From Blastococcus sp. DSM 46786 (GTDB lineage: Bacteria > Actinomycetota > Actinomycetes > Mycobacteriales > Geodermatophilaceae): DNA of 64,000 bases. The position numbers and the translations under genes are program-made. Numbering within the stretch: the stretch's first letter is position 1; every line of letters starts with the position of its first letter. The notes beneath the pieces were generated by a model that was not told the origin of the DNA, did not search any database, and saw only the letters and a list, made by a program, of their open reading frames with translations. The DNA lies in NCBI RefSeq assembly GCF_900109665.1, contig NZ_FOAO01000007.1, forward strand, positions 124,001 to 188,000, in the 5' to 3' direction. Shown here one piece after another: positions 42,289 through 50,566 of this stretch.

Positions 42289-44531
42289 TGAATCTCCGAC
42301 GCCTCACGCACCGGCGGGCCGGGCCGGAGACCACCGGCGGCGCCACCCGGGTCGCCGACGACCGGGCGGGCGACGTCCCCGGCGCACCACCGGCCAGCCC
42401 GGGCGCGCGGGACGGGGTCGAGGACGCCTCCACCGTGGACAAGAGCCTCGACCGCGAGCGGGAGGTGGACCCCGACGAGATCGACGAGGAGGCGCTGCTC
42501 GCCGAGTACGAGGCGGAGAAGCCGGCCCGGCACCTCACCGGGATCCCTGGCCACGTCGTCGCGGTCGTGGGCGTCGGGCTGGCCCTCTTCGCCCTCTACT
42601 GGGTGTTCAACCCCATGCCGCGGCAGGTGTACCTGCCGCTGTTCCTCAGCGTGGGGCTCTTCCTCACCTTCCTGACCTACCGCGGCTGGGGCCGGTCGGA
42701 GAAGGACAAGCTGCAGGGCAAGGCCGACCACCCGAACGTCCTCGACTGGGCCCTCGCCCTGGCCTCGCTGGTGCCGGGCCTCTACATGGTCTCCGACTGG
42801 CAGGGCTTCTTCCGCCGGGCGATCGTCCCGACGGACACCGACCTCATCATCGGCACCCTGCTCGTCCTGCTGGTGCTGGAAGCGGCCCGGCGCACGGTGG
42901 GGCTGCTCGTCCCGCTCGTGGTGCTCGGGTTCCTGGCCATGGCGTACTTCGGTTCCGCGATGCCGAGCCCGTTCACCACCGCGGACTTCCAGTGGACGCG
43001 GCTCATCGGGCACAACGTCATGGGCACCCAGGGGATCTTCGGCGTACCGCTCGACGTCGCCGCGACCTACATCATCCTGTTCACCATCTACGGCGCCGTG
43101 CTGGCGGCCTCCGGCGCGACGAAGTTCTTCATCGACCTGTCGTTCGCCGCCTTCGGCCAGTCGAAGGCCGGTCCCGGTCGCACCGTGACGCTGTCGGGCT
43201 TCCTGCTGGGCACGGTGTCGGGCTCGGGCGTGGCGACGACGGTGACCCTCGGTGGCTTCGGCTGGCCGCTGCTGCGCAAGGCCGGCTACGCGCCGGAGGC
43301 CGGTGGCGGTGTGCTCGCAGCGGCCGGCATCGGCGCGATCATGTCGCCGCCCACCCTCGGCGCCGCGGCGTTCATCATCGCCGAGCTGCTCAACGTCTCC
43401 TACCTCGAGGTGCTGATCTGGGCGACGATCCCCACGATCCTGTACTACCTCGGCATCGTCCTCGCGATCGAGTTCGACGCCCGCCGGCACGGCACGCACC
43501 AGGTCGAGGTGGAGGAGAAGTCGGCGTGGCGGCTGCTCCTCCGCTTCGGGTACCACTTCAGCTCGCTGGCCGCGATCGTCTTCTTCCTGGCCCTGGGCTA
43601 CACGCCCTTCCGCGCCGTCGTGTATGCCACCGCGCTGGCCTTCCTGCTCAGCTGGCTGGACCGCGAGCACTGGATGACGCCGAAGCGGGTCTGGCACGCG
43701 CTCGGCCAGGGTGCGGTCGGGGCGCTCTCGGTCATCCCGGTGATGGCGGTCGCCGGGATCATCGTCGGCGTCATGACCCTCACCGGTCTGGCCCTGCGGC
43801 TGGCCGGCATCATCGTCGACTTCGCCGGCGGCAGCCTCGCGCTCACCGCGTTGTTCTCGGCGGTCGTGGTGATCCTGCTCGGGCTGGCGGTGCCGGTCAC
43901 GGCGAGCTTCATCATCTCGTTCGTGATCATCTCGCCGGCGCTCCAGCAGGTGGGCGTCGAGCCGTTCGCGGCGGCGATGTTCATCTTCTACTACGCCGTG
44001 CTGAGCGAGGTGTCCCCGCCGACGGCGCTCTCGCCCTTCGCGGCCGCGGCGATCACCGGCGGCAAACCGGTGCCCACGATGTGGCTCACCTGGAAGTACA
44101 CCCTGCCGGCGTTCCTCGTGCCGTTCATCTTCGTGCTCTCGGAGAACGGCATCGGGCTGCTGTTCGAGGGTGGTGCCGGGACGGTCGCCATCGCCTTCGT
44201 CGCCGCGGTGCTCGCGGTCGGCGCGCTCGCGGTGGTCACCGGCAAGTGGCTCATCGGGCCGGCCGCCTGGCCCGAGCGGCTGCTCTTCCTGGGTGCGGCC
44301 GTGGCGCTGCTGGTCATGGAGCCGCTGTGGATCGCCATCGGTCTGGGGTTCGGCGCGCTCGGCACCGTGGTGCACCTGGTCATGCGCAGGAGAGCGGGGG
44401 ACGACGTCGCCGGTGCGGTGAAGGGGATGGTCCCCGGGCGCGGTGGGGGAGCGGGCGACGACGCCGCGGCCCCGACCGGGTCGACGGCGGACGCCACCAG
44501 CCCGGGCACCGACCGTCCCGGGGAGCGCTGA
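42288..44531 (+). CDS. TRAP transporter permease, 4TM/12TM fusion
   Basis: A 747-residue fused DctQM-type permease. The first 80 residues are hydrophilic and acidic, followed by about sixteen hydrophobic segments starting at HVVAVVGVGLALFALYWVF. GSGVATTVTLGGFGWPLL and GIGAIMSPPTLGAAAF are the characteristic DctM substrate-binding segments. It uses an ion gradient to import the solute captured by the TAXI protein. The last 50 residues are polar. The start overlaps the DUF1850 stop. Confidence 0.92.
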   Translation: MNLRRLTHRRAGPETTGGATRVADDRAGDVPGAPPASPGARDGVEDASTVDKSLDREREVDPDEIDEEALLAEYEAEKPARHLTGIPGHVVAVVGVGLALFALYWVFNPMPRQVYLPLFLSVGLFLTFLTYRGWGRSEKDKLQGKADHPNVLDWALALASLVPGLYMVSDWQGFFRRAIVPTDTDLIIGTLLVLLVLEAARRTVGLLVPLVVLGFLAMAYFGSAMPSPFTTADFQWTRLIGHNVMGTQGIFGVPLDVAATYIILFTIYGAVLAASGATKFFIDLSFAAFGQSKAGPGRTVTLSGFLLGTVSGSGVATTVTLGGFGWPLLRKAGYAPEAGGGVLAAAGIGAIMSPPTLGAAAFIIAELLNVSYLEVLIWATIPTILYYLGIVLAIEFDARRHGTHQVEVEEKSAWRLLLRFGYHFSSLAAIVFFLALGYTPFRAVVYATALAFLLSWLDREHWMTPKRVWHALGQGAVGALSVIPVMAVAGIIVGVMTLTGLALRLAGIIVDFAGGSLALTALFSAVVVILLGLAVPVTASFIISFVIISPALQQVGVEPFAAAMFIFYYAVLSEVSPPTALSPFAAAAITGGKPVPTMWLTWKYTLPAFLVPFIFVLSENGIGLLFEGGAGTVAIAFVAAVLAVGALAVVTGKWLIGPAAWPERLLFLGAAVALLVMEPLWIAIGLGFGALGTVVHLVMRRRAGDDVAGAVKGMVPGRGGGAGDDAAAPTGSTADATSPGTDRPGER

Positions 44532-44561
44532 CGTGGGCGGTCCCGCCCCGCGGGGGGCGTC

Positions 44562-45401
44562 GTGATCTCCGGGGTCGCCGACCTGCACGTCCACGGCGCG
44601 CCGAGCCTCGTGGAGCGGCACGGCTTCGACCACGAGGTCGTCGGCGCGCACGGGTCGGTCGGCGTCGACCTCGTGGTCCTCAAGGCGCACGAGGGCTCGA
44701 CCGTCGAGCGGGCGGTCTTCGCCGCCCAGCGCGGCGAGGCGGCCGGCGTCGAGGTGTACGGCGGGATCGTGCTCAACTCGCCGGTCGGGGGCGCCAACCC
44801 GGACGCGGTCGAGGTGGCGGCGCGGCTCGGGGGCCGGGTGGTGTGGATGCCGACGGTGTCGGCGCCGGCGCACATCGACTCGCCGTCCAGCCCGGCCAGG
44901 TCGGTGCACCGCGGCATGGTGTTCCGCCGGGTGGACGTCGTGGACGACGCGGGTGCGCTGCTGCCCGCGTGGCAGGACGTGCTCGACGTCGTCGCCGCCT
45001 ACGACCTCGTGCTGGCCTCGGGCCACCTCACCTGCGCGCAGACCCTGGCGCTGTTCCGGGCGGCGAAGGCGGCGGGGGTGACCCGGATGCTGTTCAACCA
45101 CCCGCGGATGCCGTTCCTGGAGTGGGACGACGACGCGGCGCCGGAGCTCGCCCGGCTCGGCGTGGTGCTGGAGCTCGGCATCCTGCCCGACATCCTGACC
45201 ACCGACGGCCCGCCCTCGACGACGCTCGGCGAGGTGTACCCCCACGACATGCTGGCCTTCGGCGGCGACCTCGGGCACGCGCACCACCCGACCATGGAGC
45301 AGGCGCTGCCGGGCTGGCTGGCGGACCTCGAGCGGTCGGTGGGGGAGGCGGACGCCGAGCTGATCCTGACCACGGTCGGGCGACGGCTGGTGCGGCGGTG
45401 A
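44562..45401 (+). CDS. DUF6282 family protein, putative metal-dependent hydrolase
   Basis: A 279-residue amidohydrolase-like protein: DLHVHGAPS at the N-terminus supplies the HxH metal site, LVLASGHLTCAQTL and LFNHPRM hold further histidines, and FGGDLGHAHHPTM ends the barrel. I assign it to the DUF6282 group from memory; its reaction is not known. The GTG start lies 30 bases after the permease, and the stop overlaps the start of the fusion dehydrogenase (GTGA), so it belongs to the carboxylate catabolic operon and may open a lactone or remove an acyl group. Confidence 0.65.
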   Translation: MISGVADLHVHGAPSLVERHGFDHEVVGAHGSVGVDLVVLKAHEGSTVERAVFAAQRGEAAGVEVYGGIVLNSPVGGANPDAVEVAARLGGRVVWMPTVSAPAHIDSPSSPARSVHRGMVFRRVDVVDDAGALLPAWQDVLDVVAAYDLVLASGHLTCAQTLALFRAAKAAGVTRMLFNHPRMPFLEWDDDAAPELARLGVVLELGILPDILTTDGPPSTTLGEVYPHDMLAFGGDLGHAHHPTMEQALPGWLADLERSVGEADAELILTTVGRRLVRR

Positions 45402-47584
45402 TCCGGGTCGCGCTGCTGCCGGGGGACGGCGTCGGCGCGGAGGTGCTGGAGGGGCCGACCCGGCTGCTGCGGCAGCTGGCCGAGCAGGGCCTGGTGGAGG
45501 TCACCGGGCCGTGGCCGGTCGGGGCGCGGGCCGCCGCCGTCACCGGCGAGGTGCTCCCCGAGGAGACGCTCGCCGCCTGCGACGACGCGGACGCGATCCT
45601 GCTCGGCGCCGTGGGGGAGGACCCCGGCGTCCCGCCCGAGGTCTGCCCGCGGCCCGAGGTCGCCCTGCACCGGCTGCGGGCCCGCTACGACCTGCGCCTC
45701 TCGGTGCGCGACATCCCGCTCGGCGAGGACGGCGACCTCACCGTCGTGCGCAACCTCATCGGCGGCTCCTACGGCACCGGGCCGGCCGACCGCACCTACT
45801 CGGCGGGCGGCGGCGAGGCCGCGGACGTGCTGCGGCTGACCCCGGAGCGCGTCGCCGAGGTGGTCGAGCTCGGCATCGACCGGCTGCTGCAGCAGGGTGG
45901 CGGCACGGCGGCCGGCCGCCTGGTGTCGGTGGACAAGGCGAACCTCTACGCCACCGGCCGGCTGTGGCGGCAGGTCGCCACCGACGTCGCCGGCCGCCGC
46001 GGCGTCCCCGTCGAGCACCGCTACGTCGACCGCGCCGCCTTCGAGCTGGGGTCGGGCGCCGAGGTGCCCGCGGTGATCGTCACCGAGGGGCTGCTCGGCG
46101 ACATCCTCAGCGATCTCGCCGCCGGGCGGGCCGGCTCGCCGGCGCTCTGCGGGTCGGCCTCGATCCACCCGGGCCCGCCGGCGCAGGGACGCTGCCAGGG
46201 GTTGTTCGAGCCGGCGCACGGCTCGGCGCCGCGGCGGGCGGGTCTGCGCCAGGTCGACCCGCTCGGTGGCTTCCTCGCCCTGGTCGCGCTGCTGCAGCAC
46301 TTCGACGCGACCCGGGCGCTGGGCGACCGGCTGCGCGCGGCGACGCACACCGTGCTGCGGCAGGGCCCCTGGACCTACGACCTCGCCCCGGCCGGCGTCG
46401 CGCCGGCCTCCACCTTCGAGGTCGCCGACGCCGTGCTCGCCGCGTTCGGCTCGACGGCCCCCGGCGACGCGCGCGGGCCGGTGGAGGTGCGGCCCGAGCC
46501 GGACGTGCGGGTGCCGGCCGAGGTCCTGGCGTCCTGGACGACCGACGTGCTGGAGTCCGTCGGCGTGCGCCCGGCGCATGCCCGGGACGTGGCGCACGTG
46601 CTGGGCTACGCCGACCTCTCGGGCATCGACTCGCACGGGATCGCCCGGCTGCCGGCGTACGTGACCATGATCGGCAACGGGGCCATCGCCGCGGACGGCG
46701 ACCCGGTGGTGCACTCCGACGGCGGGGCGGTCGCCCTCGTCGACGGGCAGGGGCTGCTCGGCCACCCGGTCACGACCGTGGCGCTGGAGGAGGCGGTCGA
46801 GCGGGCGCGGCGGTATGGCGTCGGCTGGGTCAACGTGCGCCGCAGCAGCCACCACGGCGCGAGCGGCTCCTACGTGCACGACGTCGCGACGCAGGGCCTG
46901 GTCGGGCTGGTGGCCACGAACACCGGTCCCATCGTCGCCCCGACGGGGACCGGCCGGCCGTACTTCGGCACCAACCCGCTGGCGCTGGGCGTGCCGGTGG
47001 CCGGCGAGGAGCCGATGGTGTTCGACATGGCCACCTCCGCGGTGGCCGGCGGCAAGTTCGAGATCGCGCTCCGGCAGGGGCTGCCCGTGCCCCTCGGCTG
47101 GGGTCTGACCGCCGAGGGCGAGCCGACGACCGACCCCGCGGCGGTCTTCCCGGGCAAGGGTGCGCTGCTGCCGCTGGGCAGCGACCGCGAGCGCTCGAGC
47201 CACAAGGGGTACGGACTGGGCCTGCTGGTCGAGGTGCTCACCGGGGTGCTCGCCGGCGGCCCGCTCGGCCCGGAGGTCGGCAACCTGACGTTCCGGTCCG
47301 AGCCCCGGCCACCGGGCACCAGCCACCTCGTCGTCGTCCTCGACCCGGCGCGGCTGGGGGACGCCGCGCACATGCGCGGCGAGATGCACCGGATGCTGGC
47401 CGAGCTGCGGGGGCTCCTGCCCGTCGACGAGGAGCTGCCGGTGCGCACCCCCGGCCAGCGCGCCGCCGCCGAGCGCGCGCGCCGGCGGGCCGACGGTGTG
47501 CCGCTGGACCGGGAGACGCACGCGGCGCTGGTCTCCCTCGGCGACCGGCTCGGCCGGCCGCTGGGGGCCGCCGCCCGTGGCTGA
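45398..47584 (+). CDS. Fused isopropylmalate/tartrate-like and Ldh2-type dehydrogenase
   Basis: One uninterrupted 728-residue frame with two complete dehydrogenase domains. Residues 1 to about 355 form a beta-decarboxylating dehydrogenase (LeuB/tartrate/D-malate type): NLIGGSYGTGP, the catalytic Lys near 180 in VDKANLY, YVDRAAFEL and VTEGLLGDILSD with metal-binding Asp residues, and LFEPAHGSAP. Residues about 367-728 form an Ldh2 (malate/L-lactate/sulfolactate) dehydrogenase: His413 in GIDSHGIARLP, SHHGASGSY, FGTNPLALGVP and SHKGYGLGLL. Normally these are separate proteins with unrelated folds. Sequential oxidation then oxidative decarboxylation of a hydroxy acid is the simplest reading. It overlaps the upstream gene by four bases. 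Confidence 0.88.
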   Translation: MIRVALLPGDGVGAEVLEGPTRLLRQLAEQGLVEVTGPWPVGARAAAVTGEVLPEETLAACDDADAILLGAVGEDPGVPPEVCPRPEVALHRLRARYDLRLSVRDIPLGEDGDLTVVRNLIGGSYGTGPADRTYSAGGGEAADVLRLTPERVAEVVELGIDRLLQQGGGTAAGRLVSVDKANLYATGRLWRQVATDVAGRRGVPVEHRYVDRAAFELGSGAEVPAVIVTEGLLGDILSDLAAGRAGSPALCGSASIHPGPPAQGRCQGLFEPAHGSAPRRAGLRQVDPLGGFLALVALLQHFDATRALGDRLRAATHTVLRQGPWTYDLAPAGVAPASTFEVADAVLAAFGSTAPGDARGPVEVRPEPDVRVPAEVLASWTTDVLESVGVRPAHARDVAHVLGYADLSGIDSHGIARLPAYVTMIGNGAIAADGDPVVHSDGGAVALVDGQGLLGHPVTTVALEEAVERARRYGVGWVNVRRSSHHGASGSYVHDVATQGLVGLVATNTGPIVAPTGTGRPYFGTNPLALGVPVAGEEPMVFDMATSAVAGGKFEIALRQGLPVPLGWGLTAEGEPTTDPAAVFPGKGALLPLGSDRERSSHKGYGLGLLVEVLTGVLAGGPLGPEVGNLTFRSEPRPPGTSHLVVVLDPARLGDAAHMRGEMHRMLAELRGLLPVDEELPVRTPGQRAAAERARRRADGVPLDRETHAALVSLGDRLGRPLGAAARG

Positions 47585-47660
47585 GGGGACCGACGCCCGT
47601 GGCTGAGGGGACTGCCGCTCGTGGCTGAGGGGATCGCCGCCCGTGGCTGAGGGGACCGAC
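47573..47660 (+). repeat. Four tandem 22-bp copies of a stop/start cassette
   Basis: GTGGCTGAGGGG recurs at 47577, 47599, 47621 and 47643, exactly 22 bases apart, within the unit CGCCCGTGGCTGAGGGGACC. Copy 1 contains the stop of the fusion dehydrogenase (TGA 47582-47584) and copy 4 contains the GTG start of the MFS gene. Copies 1-3 each open a nine-codon frame (MAEGTDARG, MAEGTAARG, MAEGIAARG) closed by the TGA of the next copy. Confidence 0.9.
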
Positions 47661-48926
47661 GCCGCCCCCGCCGGGCCGCCGGCGCCCGCGGCCGGCCCGG
47701 TCGCCTCCGGCCGCGCCGTGGTGCAGGGCGTCTCGGTCTCGGTGCTCGGCGTGCTGCCGGCCTTCCTCGTCGGCGCGCTCGCGGTGCAGATCCGGGCGGA
47801 CCTGGGGGTGGGCCTCGGCGTCTTCGGTCTCGCCGCCGCCACGCTCTTCGCCGTCTCCGGGTCCCTCGCCCGGCCGGGTGGCCGGCTGGTGCAGCGGCTG
47901 GGCTCCCGGCGGGGCACCGCGCTGGCGGCGCTGCTGTCCATCGCCTCGCTGAGCGTGATCGCGCTCGCCCAGTCGGCGGCCTGGCTGATGGTCGGGCTGG
48001 CGGTCGGCGGCCTCGGCAACGCCGTCGCCCAGCCCTCGGCCAACCTCGGCATCTCCGAGCTGGTCACCGAGGCGCGGCTGGGGCTGGCCTTCGGCATCAA
48101 GCAGTCCTCGATCCCCGCGGCGACGCTGCTCGGGGGGCTGGCCGTGCCGGGCATCGCGCTGGTGCTGGGCTGGCGGTGGGCGGTGCTCGCCGCGATCGGC
48201 CTGGCGCTGGGGCTGCTGCTGTGGGCCGTCCTCACCGGCCGGGACGCCCGGTCCCGGGCCCCCGCGGCCGTGGACCGGGGGCCGGACAAGGGGATCCCGC
48301 GCCGGGGGCTGGTCGTGCTCACCGTCGGCGGGTTCCTCGGGGCGGCGGCGGCGACCTCCACCGGGGTGTTCCTGGTCGACTCCGCCGTCGCCGCCGGTCT
48401 GCGCCCGGGCGCCGCGGGTCTGCTGTTCGCGGCCTGCTCCGTGGTCGGCCTCGGTGCCCGGGTGTGGTTCGGGTGGCTCGCCGACCGGTACCCCGACCGC
48501 AGCCGCTACCTGTTCATCGCCAACCTCCTGGCCGGTGGGGCGGTCGCCTACCTGCTGCTGGCCACCGGTGCCGCACCGCTGTTCGTGGCGGGGTCATTCG
48601 GGGCCTACCTGCTCGGCTGGGCCTGGACGGGGCTGTTCCACTTCGCGGTGATCCGCGACAACCGGACGGCGGCGGCCTCGGTGACCGGCTTCGTGCAGAC
48701 CGGCCTGTCCCTCGGTGCGGCCGGCGGGCCGCTGCTGTTCGGCGTGGTGGCGCAGGCCTTCTCCTACCGCGCGGCGTGGTCCACCGCGGCGGTGCTGAGC
48801 CTGGCGGCGGCGCTGACGGTGCGTTCGGCCCGCCGCACCGTCCGCCGCTCCCGCGGCCTGCCGGTGACGTCGCTGCGGCACCCGTGGCGGCCGGGAGCCG
48901 TGCCCGACCTGCACTCCCCGACCTGA
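47643..48926 (+). CDS. MFS transporter in the carboxylate island
   Basis: A 427-residue major facilitator with twelve hydrophobic segments from VVQGVSVSVLGVLPAFLVG on. SLARPGGRLVQRLGSRRGT is the motif-A loop. The sixth/seventh helix loop is basic, and the C-terminal tail is polar. The GTG start is the fourth copy of a 22-bp repeat, so initiation efficiency may depend on repeat number. It lies between the fusion dehydrogenase and the RraA-like gene on the same strand, so import or export of the pathway substrate is likely. It resembles the minus-strand MFS at 50567-51811 in its order of loops. Confidence 0.87.
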   Translation: MAEGTDAAPAGPPAPAAGPVASGRAVVQGVSVSVLGVLPAFLVGALAVQIRADLGVGLGVFGLAAATLFAVSGSLARPGGRLVQRLGSRRGTALAALLSIASLSVIALAQSAAWLMVGLAVGGLGNAVAQPSANLGISELVTEARLGLAFGIKQSSIPAATLLGGLAVPGIALVLGWRWAVLAAIGLALGLLLWAVLTGRDARSRAPAAVDRGPDKGIPRRGLVVLTVGGFLGAAAATSTGVFLVDSAVAAGLRPGAAGLLFAACSVVGLGARVWFGWLADRYPDRSRYLFIANLLAGGAVAYLLLATGAAPLFVAGSFGAYLLGWAWTGLFHFAVIRDNRTAAASVTGFVQTGLSLGAAGGPLLFGVVAQAFSYRAAWSTAAVLSLAAALTVRSARRTVRRSRGLPVTSLRHPWRPGAVPDLHSPT

Positions 48927-48986
48927 TCGGCGCGCCCGGCCCGGACCCCGTCCGGCGCCGCGGCGCACCACGAGAGGAGCACCCCG

Positions 48987-49670
48987 ATGAGCACCTGCCG
49001 GCTGCACCCGCCGGGCCCCCGGCCCGACCCCGCGCTGCTCGCCCGGGCCCGCGCGCTGCCGACCAGCATCCTGTCCGACAGCCTGGAGCGCGCCCAGGGT
49101 GCGACGGGCCTGCACTGGGTGCCGGGCGCCGCCTGGCCGCGGGTCGCCGGGCCGGCGTTCACCGTGCGCACCCGGCCCGGGGACAACCTGGTGGTCCACC
49201 GCGCCCTGGACCTCGCCGGGCCGGGCGACGTGCTCGTCGTCGACGGCGGCGGCGCTCTGGACCGGGCCGTGCTGGGCGAGATCATGGCGCGCTACGCCGC
49301 CGCCCGGGGCCTGGCCGCGCTGGTCGTGGACGGCGCCGTCCGCGACCGCGAGGGCCTGGGCGAGGGGCCGGTGCCGGTCTTCGCCCGGGGCATCAACCAC
49401 CTCGGGCCCTACAAGGACGGCCCGGGGGAGCTGCGCGGCCCGGTGCAGGCCGGTGGCGCGGTGGTGCACGACGGCGACCTGGTCGTGGGCGACGGCGACG
49501 GTGTCGTGGTGGTGCCGCACGCGCGGGCCGCGGAGGTGGTGGCGGCCGGGGAGGAGCGGCTGGCCGCCGAGGAGGAGATGTTCCGGCAGATCGCCGCCGG
49601 CACCCTGGACCGCTCCTGGGTCACCGCGGCGCTGACCGAGACGCCCGCCGGCGAGGAGGGTGCGCGGTGA
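48987..49670 (+). CDS. RraA-family protein, 4-hydroxy-2-oxoacid aldolase-like
   Basis: A 227-residue RraA/HMG-aldolase fold protein. TSILSDSLERAQGATG is at the N-terminus, GDVLVVDGGGALDRAVLGEI and ALVVDGAVRDREGL carry the conserved Gly and the Arg-Asp pair used for metal and pyruvate binding in HMG/CHA aldolases. These enzymes split 4-hydroxy-4-methyl- or 4-carboxy-4-hydroxy-2-oxo acids to pyruvate and a second oxo acid. The ATG has GAGAGGAG upstream. The stop overlaps the next start (GTGA). A catabolic aldolase role is favoured by the neighbours; inhibition of RNase E, the other RraA role, is unlikely here. Confidence 0.82.
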   Translation: MSTCRLHPPGPRPDPALLARARALPTSILSDSLERAQGATGLHWVPGAAWPRVAGPAFTVRTRPGDNLVVHRALDLAGPGDVLVVDGGGALDRAVLGEIMARYAAARGLAALVVDGAVRDREGLGEGPVPVFARGINHLGPYKDGPGELRGPVQAGGAVVHDGDLVVGDGDGVVVVPHARAAEVVAAGEERLAAEEEMFRQIAAGTLDRSWVTAALTETPAGEEGAR

Positions 49671-50560
49671 GCGCCCGCTGGGGGCTGATCGGGTTCGGCG
49701 AGGCCGGCCGGGTCATCGGCGGGGCCGTCGCCGCCGCGGGCGCGGACCTGCTGGTGCACGACCGCGTCCTGCTGGACCCCGCCCGCGGTCCGGCGGCGCG
49801 CGCGGCGATCGAGGCCACGGGTGCCGGAGCGGCCGAGGACCTCGCGGCCCTGGCCGACCGGGACGTCGTGCTCTCCCTGGTCACGCCGGGAACCGCGGTC
49901 GCGGTGGCGGTGGAGTGCGCCGTCCGCGCCCGGGACGACGTCCTCTACGTCGACCTCAACTCCACCGCGCCGGGTGACAAGCGCGCCGTGGCCGACGCCC
50001 TCGGCGGCGACCGGGTGGTCGACGGCGTGATGACTGGCGGGGGCATCCGGCTCGACGGCGCGGCCATCCCGATCTCGCTCGCCGGTCCCGAGGCGGCCCG
50101 CGCGGCCGAGCTGCTGCGCGGGGTGGGGCTGCAGGCCGCCGTCGTCGGCAGCGAGGTCGGGGCCGCCGCGGCGCTGAAGATGCTGCGCAGCGTCGTCGTC
50201 AAGGGCATGGAGGGGCTCTGGGTGGAGGCGCTGCTGGCCGCCCGGGAGCTGGGCGTCGTCGAGCCGCTGATCGCCATGGTCGAGGAGACGCTGGACCGCT
50301 ACCCGACCCGCGACTTCGCCACGATGCTGGTGACCACGCACGTCGGCCACGCCGGGCGGCGGCAGGTCGAGGTGCGCATGGCCCGCGACACCGTCGCCGG
50401 GACCGGGGTGCCGCCGCTGCTGTCCGGCGGGCTGGTGGCGCGCCACGAGCTGACCGCACGGGGCCTGGCCGCGGCCGGGCACGAACCCGGGTCGGTGCCG
50501 GCGTCGCTGGCCGAGGCCCTCGACGTCCTGGCGCGGCTGCCCGCCGACCCGCCGGGCTGA
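49667..50560 (+). CDS. NAD(P)-dependent dehydrogenase, 6-PGDH-like with DUF1932
   Basis: A 297-residue protein of the beta-hydroxyacid dehydrogenase fold: the Rossmann motif GLIGFGEAGRVIG is at about 7-19, VDLNSTAPGDKRAV is the usual second motif, and GAAAALKMLRSVVVKGMEGL carries the catalytic Lys region. The C-terminal 75 residues are the DUF1932 helical domain. Relatives reduce or oxidise 3-hydroxy acids, or reduce a keto group in aldolase-linked pathways. It is co-translated with the RraA-like gene and ends six bases before a convergent MFS gene. Confidence 0.82.
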   Translation: MSARWGLIGFGEAGRVIGGAVAAAGADLLVHDRVLLDPARGPAARAAIEATGAGAAEDLAALADRDVVLSLVTPGTAVAVAVECAVRARDDVLYVDLNSTAPGDKRAVADALGGDRVVDGVMTGGGIRLDGAAIPISLAGPEAARAAELLRGVGLQAAVVGSEVGAAAALKMLRSVVVKGMEGLWVEALLAARELGVVEPLIAMVEETLDRYPTRDFATMLVTTHVGHAGRRQVEVRMARDTVAGTGVPPLLSGGLVARHELTARGLAAAGHEPGSVPASLAEALDVLARLPADPPG

Positions 50561-50566
50561 TCCCGG

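Noticed and set aside
47573-47660. CRISPR array
   Set aside because: The four 22-bp units are directly adjacent without unique spacers and coincide with a stop/start junction, so this is a tandem repeat.
42066-48361. Two minus-strand frames of more than 1000 codons opposite the TRAP and fusion genes
   Set aside because: Both are shadow frames of well-supported plus-strand genes with low-complexity composition.
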